From: Deltaproteobacteria bacterium | GTDB taxonomy: Bacteria; Desulfobacterota; DSM-4660; Desulfatiglandales; HGW-15 | Assembly (NCBI GenBank): GCA_019308525.1 | Contig: JAFDIC010000066.1 | Span: 1 to 12,495 of the forward strand | Direction of reading: 5' to 3' | Length of the DNA: 12,495 nucleotides | Shown here: positions 1-4,769 of the stretch, in pieces | How positions within the stretch are numbered: the stretch's first letter is position 1 | Layout of the letters: each line of letters opens with the position of its first letter | Program-made: the position numbers and the translations under genes | The notes under the pieces: generated by a model | The model's database searches: none | The model's input: the letters and a program-made list of their open reading frames with translations, nothing else | Told to the model about the DNA's origin: nothing

Positions 1-116
1 TGACGATGGAGGTTGCGCTGATAACACCCATAGCGATGGAGAAGGAGTTGCGTTTTGCGATCCGGGAAGGCGGCAGGACCGTGGGTGCCGGGGTAATCAG
101 CGAAATCCTGGAATAG
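1..116 (+). CDS. tuf: Elongation factor Tu, C-terminal end (partial)
   Basis: This is the last 37 codons of EF-Tu, the GTPase that carries aminoacyl-tRNA to the ribosomal A site. The reading frame enters at base 3 (bases 1-2 finish an upstream codon, probably ATG) and stops at TAG 114-116. The translated tail contains [16 protein letters not shown], the near-invariant last strands of EF-Tu domain 3, and ends SEILE. Domains 1 and 2 lie outside the window. No hairpin with a T-tract follows the stop. The 103 bases to rpmG hold only a short CAGGG/CCCTG stem (128-132/142-146), so read-through into rpmG is plausible. Tuf directly before rpmG-trnW-secE-nusG is a common bacterial arrangement. Many such genomes carry a second tuf copy in the str operon; whether this one does cannot be seen here. 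Confidence 0.97.
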   Translation, partial: TMEVALITPIAMEKELRFAIREGGRTVGAGVISEILE

Positions 117-219
117 AAATGACTCAACAGGGACTCGATTCCCCTGCGGGTTGGTTGGCCCGGAGGCTGTGCGGTCGATGGGAATGTGAAAATGGGGCGA
201 GCGGAAAAGGAGCACGTGT

Positions 220-369
220 ATGCGGGACATAATTACCCTGGCCTGTGAGAAATGTAAGAACCGCAACTATAGTACCACGAAGAATAAGAAGAAGACGCCT
301 GACAAACTGGCTCTCAAGAAATATTGTCCGTTCTGTAGGTCCCACACCCTTCACAGGGAAACCAAATAG
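220..369 (+). CDS. rpmG: 50S ribosomal protein L33 (zinc-binding form)
   Basis: Encodes a 49-residue L33, a small protein of the large subunit near the E site. It has the family hallmarks: a basic N-terminal half with [10 protein letters not shown] (15-24), then [10 protein letters not shown]. Cysteines at 9, 12, 36 and 39 form two CxxC pairs, so this is the zinc-ribbon (C+) paralogue rather than the cysteine-free form. Length is normal for the family. The ATG at 220 is preceded by AAGGAG (207-212) with a 7-base spacer, a good ribosome binding site. The gene ends only 16 bases before tRNA-Trp, so the tRNA must be cut out of a transcript that also carries rpmG. A longer overlapping frame across 245-511 also runs through the tRNA and is not a gene. 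Confidence 0.96.
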   Translation: MRDIITLACEKCKNRNYSTTKNKKKTPDKLALKKYCPFCRSHTLHRETK

Positions 370-385
370 GTGGTTCACGTGGTGC

Positions 386-462
386 AGGCCAGTAGCTCTA
401 ACGGCTAGAGCACCGGACTCCAAATCCGGGTGTTGGGGGTTCGAATCCCTCCTGGCCTGCCA
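386..462 (+). tRNA. tRNA-Trp, anticodon CCA
   Basis: A full cloverleaf can be drawn. The acceptor stem AGGCCAG (386-392) pairs perfectly with CTGGCCT (452-458). The D stem is GCTC/GAGC (395-398/408-411). The anticodon stem is CCGGA/TCCGG (413-417/425-429) around the loop CTCCAAA, giving anticodon CCA at 420-422, which reads UGG. The T stem is GGGGG/CCCTC (435-439/447-451, one G-U) with loop TTCGAAT. The discriminator base is G459, as expected for bacterial tRNA-Trp, and the CCA tail (460-462) is encoded. A trnW between rpmG and secE is a conserved placement. A small stem GCCAA/TTGGC (459-463/467-471) overlaps the 3' end and might influence 3' processing. Confidence 0.98.
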
Positions 463-549
463 ATTTTTGGCGAGTTGGTCAGTGTCGGTACTCCGGGACA
501 AAGTGTTGTAGAGATTTGCCAGAAATTCCATATGAAAAGATGAGACTAG

Positions 550-933
550 ATGAAAAAGCCTACACAGAAAAAGAAGAAGAGGGGTTCGCGCAGGAAACAT
601 CAAACTGCATCCAAGCAGAATAAAGTTGAAGTGAAAAAAAAGGAAGATGGGGCTGTTGCGGAAAGAGAGGGCCCTAAGAGAGTTTATCCGGCTGTTACGA
701 AGAAAGAGGTTGAAAAAAAACCAAGTCAGAAGACATCAGTATTCAGGTTCGTAAACGTTTCGATTCAGTTCTTGAGGGAAGCCAAGATTGAATTGAAGAA
801 AGTGAAATGGCCCACGAGAAAGGAACTACTGGCGTCCACGGCCATGGTCATAATTCTTGTCCTGATTGTGGCACTGTTCTTGGGGCTGATAGATTTCGGG
901 CTGATCAAGGCCATAAAGAATGTAGTAGGGTAA
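550..933 (+). CDS. secE: Preprotein translocase subunit SecE with long basic N-terminal extension
   Basis: SecE clamps SecY in the inner-membrane SecYEG channel. The 127-residue product has the SecE core at its C-terminus: an amphipathic helix at about 68-83, the conserved ELKKVKWPTRKE motif (81-92), and one membrane span at about 95-117. Ahead of this is a roughly 65-residue low-complexity tail with 23 Lys/Arg in the first 61 residues and no predicted membrane segment. Single-span SecE proteins are often only 60-70 residues, so the extension nearly doubles the protein. The ATG at 550 has a weak upstream Shine-Dalgarno (only a GA-rich stretch). A four-base-overlap style ATG at 532 closes after three codons. 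I see no better internal start. The gene sits 87 bases after tRNA-Trp and 57 bases before nusG, the usual secE-nusG pairing. Confidence 0.95.
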   Translation: MKKPTQKKKKRGSRRKHQTASKQNKVEVKKKEDGAVAEREGPKRVYPAVTKKEVEKKPSQKTSVFRFVNVSIQFLREAKIELKKVKWPTRKELLASTAMVIILVLIVALFLGLIDFGLIKAIKNVVG

Positions 934-990
934 GCCATTTTTCGGAAATGGATGCCGTGCGAAACTATCCCATGAGATGCTAGGCGGGTA

Positions 991-1548
991 ATGGGCAAAG
1001 AAGAGAAAAACAGCAAACCGGGTATGAGGTGGTACGTGGTGCATACTTACTCCGGTTTTGAACATAAGGTCAAGGCAAGCCTTGAGGAAAGGATAAAGGC
1101 CCTTGGACAGGAGGAGTATTTTGGAAAGATAATCGTCCCTACGGAACATGTTATCGAGTTGAAGAAAGGGAGAAAAAAGACCTCTTCCAGAAAGTTTTAT
1201 CCTGGTTACATCATGGTCCAAATGGTGGTAAACGAGGAAACCTGGCACACGGTCAGGAATACCGCCAAGGTCACTGGCTTTGTCGGCGGCGGCCTGACCC
1301 CTGCACCGATCCCGGACGAAGAGGCAGAACGGATAATCAGGCAGATGGAAGAGGGGATAAGCAAGCCAAAACCGAAATACCACTTTGAAGAAGGGGATGA
1401 AGTGCGGGTGATAGACGGCCCCTTCAGCAATTTCCAGGGCGTAGTGGAAGAAGTAAAACCAGACAAGGAGAAATTGAGGGTCCTTATCACTATTTTCGGT
1501 CGCTCCACACCCGTTGAACTGGATTTTATACAAGTGAACAAGATCTGA
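991..1548 (+). CDS. nusG: Transcription termination/antitermination protein NusG
   Basis: NusG binds the beta' clamp of RNA polymerase, suppresses pausing, and through its C-terminal domain contacts Rho or ribosomal protein S10. The 185-residue product has the NGN domain from [12 protein letters not shown] (13-24) through [10 protein letters not shown] (69-78), [14 protein letters not shown] (87-100) and the P-x-P segment (105-108). A linker follows, then a KOW domain at about 132-185 with [12 protein letters not shown] (134-145) and [11 protein letters not shown] (169-179). Length and order are standard. The ATG at 991 has a poor Shine-Dalgarno. The in-frame ATG at 1024 (Met12), right before the conserved domain, is an alternative start also without a good site. 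The stop codon at 1546-1548 lies directly against a palindromic repeat element that fills the gap to rplK. Confidence 0.97.
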   Translation: MGKEEKNSKPGMRWYVVHTYSGFEHKVKASLEERIKALGQEEYFGKIIVPTEHVIELKKGRKKTSSRKFYPGYIMVQMVVNEETWHTVRNTAKVTGFVGGGLTPAPIPDEEAERIIRQMEEGISKPKPKYHFEEGDEVRVIDGPFSNFQGVVEEVKPDKEKLRVLITIFGRSTPVELDFIQVNKI

Positions 1549-1553
1549 TGGCT

Positions 1554-1697
1554 TCGTAGAAAGCCCCGAGACCGTCATGCCGGACCTGGTTCGGCATCCA
1601 GAAGCCTTGGGAATTGCCGGGTTCCAGCTCCAGTTTATCCCGCACCTGACATGCGGGGCAGGAATGACAGAAATGAGCATTTTCAGGCTTTTTACGA
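1554..1697. repeat. Nested inverted-repeat (REP/MITE-like) element between nusG and rplK
   Basis: Several layers of inverted symmetry fill this gap. The outer arms are TCGTAGAAAGCC (1554-1565) and GGCTTTTTACGA (1686-1697), complementary over 12 bases with one G-U. Inside them, GTCATGCC (1574-1581) and GGAATGAC (1661-1668) are near-inverted copies. Inside those, ATGCCGGAC/GTTCGGCAT (1577-1585/1589-1597) forms a 9-bp hairpin with a 3-base loop, and CCCGCA/TGCGGG (1639-1644/1652-1657) forms a second one. Arms reading GTCATNCC...GGAATGAC inside TTCGTAAAAAG-type ends resemble, from memory, interspersed non-coding repeats in deltaproteobacterial genomes. No transposase frame is present. It could be mobilised in trans or act only as RNA structure in the transcript. 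Confidence 0.75.
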
Positions 1698-1723
1698 TCT
1701 CCTGAGATCTGAAGAGGAAAAAG

Positions 1724-2149
1724 ATGGCAAAAAAGATCATTGCAACTGTCAAGCTCCAGGTAAAGGGAGGCCAGGCCAATCCATCTCCACCGATCGGACC
1801 TGCGTTGGGCCAGCATGGGGTCAACATAGCGGAGTTTTGCAAGGCATTCAATGCAAAGACCCAGGACCAAGCCGGGACTGTCATACCGGTGGTCATAACG
1901 ATTTATGCCGACAGGACCTTTTCGTTTATTACCAAGACACCCCCTGCCGCCGTCCTGCTCAAGCAGGCAGCCAAGATAGCCAAGGGGTCGAGTGAACCTA
2001 ACAGGGAAAAGGTCGGGAGTGTAACCAGGAAGCAGATCGAAGAGATTGCGAAGCTCAAATTTGAAGACCTGAACGCATACGACCTGCAAAGCGCAATGAA
2101 GATAATCGAGGGGACGGCAAGGAGTATGGGAATTACGGTCTCGAGATAG
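1724..2149 (+). CDS. rplK: 50S ribosomal protein L11
   Basis: L11 forms the GTPase-associated centre with 23S rRNA helices 43/44 and is needed for factor-dependent GTP hydrolysis and for RelA sensing of uncharged tRNA. The 141-residue product is the normal length. The N-terminal domain includes [20 protein letters not shown] (15-34), with the prolines that line the thiostrepton pocket. The C-terminal rRNA-binding domain includes [13 protein letters not shown] (98-110) and ends in [10 protein letters not shown] (130-139). The start at 1724 follows a purine-rich AGAGGA site. It is 175 bases after nusG but only 25 bases before rplA, so L11 and L1 form a coupled pair. All five Arg codons are AGG or AGA. 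Confidence 0.98.
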   Translation: MAKKIIATVKLQVKGGQANPSPPIGPALGQHGVNIAEFCKAFNAKTQDQAGTVIPVVITIYADRTFSFITKTPPAAVLLKQAAKIAKGSSEPNREKVGSVTRKQIEEIAKLKFEDLNAYDLQSAMKIIEGTARSMGITVSR

Positions 2150-2174
2150 GATACTAGAAGAGGTTTTTGGGAAA

Positions 2175-2888
2175 ATGTCTAAGAGGGGAAAAAAATACAG
2201 GAGTTCGCTGGAGAAGGTAGACAGGCGAAAGAAGTATAGCTTCCAGGAGGCCTTACAACTGGCCCTGGATTGTGCATATGCCGGGTTCGATGAGACGGTG
2301 GATGTAGCCGTCCGGCTCGGGGTAGACCCGAGGCACGCCGACCAGATGGTAAGGGGGACGGTCGTGTTGCCCAATGGTGTGGGTAAGGAAATACGCGTCC
2401 TGGTCTTTGCGAAGGGCGAGAAGGAGAAGGAGGCCCTGGAGGCAGGTGCAGATTATGCGGGGTCCGACGAGTACATCAAGAAGATCCAGGGGGGTTGGCT
2501 TGAATTTGACAAGGCCATAGCCACACCGGACATGATGAGCTCTGTCAGCAAGTTGGGTAGGATTCTGGGGCCAAGGGGAATGATGCCGAATGTGAAGCTC
2601 GGGACCGTAACATTCGATGTGGCCAAGGTAGTCAAGGAGATCAAGGCAGGTAAGATAGATTTTAGAGTGGAAAAGGCAGGCATTGTCCATGCACCCATGG
2701 GGAAGGTGTCCTTTGGCATGGAGAAACTGCTTGGCAATATGGCGGCCTTTATGGATACCCTTTTGAGGTTGAAACCACCTGCTAGTAAAGGAACCTATCT
2801 AAGAAGCATAGCCATTTCTACGACGATGGGGCCTGGTATAAAGGTTGATCCCGGTTTTGTGAAAGATCTACTCGCTGCAAGCTCGTAA
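2175..2888 (+). CDS. rplA: 50S ribosomal protein L1
   Basis: L1 builds the mobile L1 stalk that guides deacylated tRNA out of the E site. In many bacteria it also represses its own L11-L1 mRNA. The 237-residue product matches the family length. It has a basic N-terminus (1-20), domain I with [10 protein letters not shown] (21-30), the signature [12 protein letters not shown] (128-139), the [19 protein letters not shown] stretch (159-177), and the C-terminal strand [18 protein letters not shown] (208-225). The ATG at 2175 lies 11 bases after GAAGAGG (2157-2163), a slightly long but usable spacing, 25 bases behind rplK. The target of L1 autoregulation, if present, would be in the upstream leader, where I could not identify it securely. 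Confidence 0.98.
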   Translation: MSKRGKKYRSSLEKVDRRKKYSFQEALQLALDCAYAGFDETVDVAVRLGVDPRHADQMVRGTVVLPNGVGKEIRVLVFAKGEKEKEALEAGADYAGSDEYIKKIQGGWLEFDKAIATPDMMSSVSKLGRILGPRGMMPNVKLGTVTFDVAKVVKEIKAGKIDFRVEKAGIVHAPMGKVSFGMEKLLGNMAAFMDTLLRLKPPASKGTYLRSIAISTTMGPGIKVDPGFVKDLLAASS

Positions 2889-3196
2889 GACTATTATGTG
2901 AGAGTTTGAGTTAGCCATCCAAATTAATCCGGTGAACATATGAGAGAAAGGGCCAGGGACCCAAGGTGAGGGGCTCACCGGGTGCCGAGCCAAGATTTGT
3001 TTTCATTGGGACGGGGAAGGCGTTGAGACGATGAGGTTACCGGGCGGATATCATGGATGGAGGGGAGTTTGTCTCATGCTGAGAAACCTGCCCCCCCCGG
3101 GTAGGATGATTGCTGAGACGGCCCCGGTTTTCCTAATTGGCGGTGGGCAAAGTTTTCATTGATTGGTGTCATATCGATGGCTTAGAGGCTTTGTTA
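2889..3196 (+). other. Long structured non-coding spacer after rplA
   Basis: No convincing gene is seen in these 308 bases. They hold two strong potential RNA hairpins. The first is CCC-AA-GGTGAG-GGG-CTCACC-GGG (2960-2982), nine pairs with a two-base bulge. The second is built from GGGG (3062-3065) with CCCC (3091-3094), GTT (3067-3069) with AAC (3085-3087), and TCTC with GAGA around the loop ATGCT. A run of eight C lies at 3091-3098. GTCTCA (3071-3076) is perfectly complementary to TGAGAC at both 3024-3029 and 3114-3119, so competing folds are possible. I found no good -35/-10 pair here, although an rplJ promoter would be expected in this position by analogy with E. coli. A 28-codon frame at 3076-3162 is possible but weak. 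Confidence 0.6.
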
Positions 3197-3291
3197 TTCT
3201 GGTCAAAGACAGCGGGTGCTGATAGCCCCTGAACAAGTAGCAGAGGGGCACGGGTGGCTTAATCTTTTCTATGGGCCTGCCGAGACCGGAA
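3197..3291 (+). ncRNA. Ribosomal protein L10 leader (autoregulatory mRNA element)
   Basis: This is the cis-acting site bound by the L10-(L12)4 complex to shut down rplJ-rplL expression. The closing stem TTCTGGTC (3197-3204) pairs with GACCGGAA (3284-3291), with one G-U. Inside are the conserved strings CAAAGACAGCGGGTGC (3204-3219), GGCTTAATC (3256-3264) and CCTGCCGAG (3276-3284), matching the L10 leader consensus as I know it. GCGGG (3212-3216) pairs with CCTGC (3276-3280). A variable hairpin GCCCCT/AGGGGC (3225-3230/3244-3249) fills the middle. The element ends 81 bases before the proposed rplJ start, so it acts from inside the 5' untranslated region. Confidence 0.88.
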
Positions 3292-3354
3292 GTCGATAAC
3301 AAGATGACTGGAAGAGGCACCCCGCGCGACTTTGATAATTCTAGACTGGATCAT

Positions 3355-3366
3355 AAAGGGGGTGAT
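3355..3366 (+). promoter_or_regulatory. Strong Shine-Dalgarno that fixes the rplJ TTG start
   Basis: AAAGGGGGTGAT closely matches the anti-Shine-Dalgarno complement (AAGGAGGTGAT) and ends 6 bases before TTG at 3373. The downstream protein begins (M)NREEK, exactly where L10 proteins normally begin. This is better evidence for the start than the upstream in-frame ATGs at 3271 and 3304, which have no comparable site. Confidence 0.85.
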
Positions 3367-3372
3367 CTGTTT

Positions 3373-3900
3373 TTGAACAGGGAAGAGAAGAGAGCTTTTG
3401 TAGAAGACCTTCACAGTCGACTGAAAAAGGCTGAAGCCACGTTTTTGGTTGACTACAAGGGATTGGACGTGGAGTCCATGAATTCAATCAGGAGGGAACT
3501 AAGGAAACACAATACCGACTTTAGGGTCATGAAGAATCGTCTCCTGAAGCTTGCCAGCCGCGAAACCGAGAGCGCCATACTGGAGAAACATTTCTCAGGG
3601 CCCAATGCCTTGGCAATCGCCTATGAAGACGTGGTGGCTCCCGCCAAGGTCCTGGTGGAAGGGATGAAAGAGCAGAAGCACCTGGAGATCAAGGTGGGCC
3701 AGATTGGCGGCAAGATCATGGGTGTAGAGGCCATAAACAGGCTGGCAGAGTTGCCCGGCAGGGACGACCTGGTGGCACAGGTGCTATCGGCCATGCAAGC
3801 AGTTCCTGCATCACTGGTGAGGGTGTTGAACGGCGTGCTGGTCCAACTCGTGAACGTATTGAAGGCCGTAGAGGGGAAAAAGGCAGAGGCCCAAGGATGA
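3373..3900 (+). CDS. rplJ: 50S ribosomal protein L10 (TTG start)
   Basis: L10 anchors the L12 dimers at the base of the ribosomal stalk and, with L12, represses translation of its own mRNA. With the TTG start the product is 175 residues, the usual size. The N-terminal rRNA/L11-binding domain includes NREEKRAFVEDL (2-13), ATFLVDYKGL (22-31), and RVMKNRLLKLA (51-61). HFSGPNALAI (73-82) follows. The C-terminal helix that carries L12 is at about 131-168. The frame stays open upstream to an ATG at 3271, but that codon lies inside the L10 leader RNA, and the extra 34 residues look nothing like L10. A UUG start behind a near-perfect Shine-Dalgarno fits a gene tuned by translational repression. The stop is at 3898-3900, and 171 bases separate it from rplL. 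Confidence 0.95.
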   Translation: MNREEKRAFVEDLHSRLKKAEATFLVDYKGLDVESMNSIRRELRKHNTDFRVMKNRLLKLASRETESAILEKHFSGPNALAIAYEDVVAPAKVLVEGMKEQKHLEIKVGQIGGKIMGVEAINRLAELPGRDDLVAQVLSAMQAVPASLVRVLNGVLVQLVNVLKAVEGKKAEAQG

Positions 3901-3919
3901 GTTTTGGGGAGGCGGCATC

Positions 3920-4024
3920 CGGCGATACGTGCCAAGAAGGGAAATAGATCCTCAATCGCCGTGGTGAGCTTCACTCTTTCGACACTATGGCTCAGCCCCC
4001 AGGGGCCGACCGGAATTTCCATAG
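3920..4024 (+). other. Two hairpins in the rplJ-rplL spacer
   Basis: CGGCGAT (3920-3926) pairs perfectly with ATCGCCG (3955-3961). Further on, CTATGG (3985-3990) pairs with CCATAG (4019-4024) and encloses a compact GCCCC-CA-GGGGC type stem (3995-4006). Neither is followed by a T-tract, so they are not intrinsic terminators. They may stabilise or process the rplL message, which must be translated about four times more often than rplJ. That role is inferred from position only. Confidence 0.5.
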
Positions 4025-4031
4025 GACAATT

Positions 4032-4053
4032 GATAGATAAAGGATAGATAAAG
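4032..4053 (+). repeat. Perfect 11-bp tandem duplication upstream of rplL
   Basis: GATAGATAAAG occurs twice in direct succession (4032-4042 and 4043-4053) with no mismatch, and the second copy runs directly into the rplL Shine-Dalgarno GGGAGG (4053-4058). The segment is A-rich and probably unstructured, which would keep the ribosome binding site accessible, much as A/U-rich enhancers do. That function is an inference. Confidence 0.85.
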
Positions 4054-4071
4054 GGAGGTTATGAAATAGTT
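4053..4071 (+). promoter_or_regulatory. rplL ribosome binding site with intervening start-stop minigene
   Basis: The Shine-Dalgarno GGGAGG (4053-4058) is 13 bases from the rplL ATG at 4072, longer than usual. Between them lies ATG AAA TAG (4061-4069), a two-residue reading frame ending two bases before the rplL start. The first ATG is only 2 bases from the Shine-Dalgarno, too close for efficient use, so the arrangement may be incidental. Confidence 0.6.
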
Positions 4072-4458
4072 ATGGCTGCAAACATCACCAAAGAAGACGT
4101 TATCGATTTTATTTCCAACATGACGGTCCTGGAGCTTTCAGAATTCGTAAAGGAATTGGAAGAAAAATTTGGAGTCTCCGCCGCGGTTCCTGTTGCTATG
4201 GCAGGCCCCGCGCCGGGAGGTCAGGCCCAGGAAGAGGCCCCAGAGAAAACCGAGTTTGACGTCGTCCTCACCGGGGTGGGAGATAAGAAGATCCAGGTTA
4301 TCAAGGTGGTCAGGGCCATCACAGGTTTGGGCCTGAAAGAGGCAAAGGCCCTGGTGGACGGCGTTCCTGGAAATGTTAAAGAAGGCGTTTCCAAGGAAGA
4401 GGCAGAGAACCTCAAGGCGCAACTGGAAGAAGCCGGTGCAACGGTTGAAATCAAGTAG
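4072..4458 (+). CDS. rplL: 50S ribosomal protein L7/L12
   Basis: L12 is the multicopy stalk protein that recruits EF-Tu, EF-G, IF2 and RF3 and stimulates their GTPase activity. The 128-residue product has the standard three parts. An N-terminal dimerisation domain that binds L10 (1-33) includes [20 protein letters not shown] (9-28). An Ala/Gly/Pro-rich hinge lies at about 36-58. The globular C-terminal factor-binding domain (60-128) contains [20 protein letters not shown] (72-91), including the helix that docks on factors. The ATG at 4072 gives an N-terminus typical of the family. The single Arg codon is AGG. The neighbouring L10 leader, structured spacer and A-rich enhancer-like repeat suggest expression is controlled mainly at translation. 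Confidence 0.98.
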   Translation: MAANITKEDVIDFISNMTVLELSEFVKELEEKFGVSAAVPVAMAGPAPGGQAQEEAPEKTEFDVVLTGVGDKKIQVIKVVRAITGLGLKEAKALVDGVPGNVKEGVSKEEAENLKAQLEEAGATVEIK

Positions 4459-4769
4459 GCAATTTCACCCCGGCCAACCCAAGGGAATCCAGTTTTGACA
4501 TTTCATATGCAAGCATGTCCACGGGTGGGCGGATACGACTACGGACTTGTATGCGTGATGTGGGTGATCAGACTGCAATACGGAGACATTGGAAGGTTGG
4601 GAATGCTCTTTTTCGCAGTTGTTCCATTGTTCCAGCATTTCATCAACCCGAGTTCCTCATTGAGACGAGCAGCTAGGAGTGGAGCCGCGGGCCTCTGAAG
4701 AACAATGTGGCCTCTAGTTTGAACGGGGGGTCATCTAATATTCTTGGTGCAAGGAGATCAGGAGATCAG
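4459..4769 (+). other. rplL-rpoB spacer with a long imperfect hairpin
   Basis: No gene is supported in these 311 bases. The main structure is a hairpin spanning 4591-4656. GGTTG (4595-4599) pairs with CAACC (4644-4648). GGAATGCT (4600-4607) pairs with AGCATTTC (4634-4641), with one G-U and a two-base bulge. GGAA (4591-4594) can add four pairs with TTCC (4653-4656) across a four-base bulge. The loop is about 26 bases. In E. coli the same gap carries an attenuator and an RNase III cleavage site, so processing or partial attenuation that lowers rpoBC relative to rplJL is a reasonable inference. A TTGACA string at 4495-4500 has no matching -10 element. Confidence 0.55.
4751..4768 (+). promoter_or_regulatory. 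Duplicated Shine-Dalgarno setting the rpoB start at 4770
   Basis: GGAGATCA is repeated head to tail (4753-4760 and 4761-4768), giving two purine cores, AAGGAG (4751-4756) and AGGAG (4760-4764). The second is 5 bases from ATG 4770, and the first is 13 bases away. This supports ATG 4770 over the upstream in-frame GTG at 4707, which has no such site. Confidence 0.75.

Noticed and set aside
245..511. 88-codon + strand frame across rpmG and tRNA-Trp
   Set aside because: It reads rpmG in another frame and runs straight through a complete tRNA gene.
1651..1995. 114-codon + strand frame overlapping rplK
   Set aside because: It is a different frame of the rplK coding sequence beginning inside the palindromic repeat, and the L11 frame is unambiguous.
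826..2374. Long antisense frames opposite secE, nusG and rplK/rplA
   Set aside because: They lie wholly opposite conserved genes or across the repeat element, with no binding sites and no family resemblance. They are by-products of the codon bias on the + strand.
2960..3008. Intrinsic terminator after rplA (GC hairpin followed by TTTGTTTT)
   Set aside because: The T-rich stretch begins about 13 bases after the stem and is interrupted, so it does not meet the usual terminator layout.
3023..3054. TTGAGA ... TATCAT as an rplJ promoter
   Set aside because: The spacer is 20 bases, too long for a standard sigma-70 promoter, and neither hexamer is strong.
3271..3372. N-terminal extension of rplJ from ATG 3271 or ATG 3304
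   Set aside because: The first ATG is inside the L10 leader core, neither has a good Shine-Dalgarno, and the translated segment has no L10 character. TTG 3373 fits the family N-terminus and has a near-perfect binding site.
4495..4500. Perfect TTGACA as a -35 box for rpoB
   Set aside because: No acceptable -10 hexamer occurs 16-18 bases downstream; the sequence there is GC-rich.
4495..4698. 67-codon frame with a TTG start in the rplL-rpoB spacer
   Set aside because: It has no ribosome binding site and no recognisable protein character, and it overlaps the hairpin at 4591-4656.
4707..4769. rpoB start at GTG 4707
   Set aside because: No Shine-Dalgarno precedes it and the 21 added residues are not beta-like. 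ATG 4770 has a duplicated Shine-Dalgarno.
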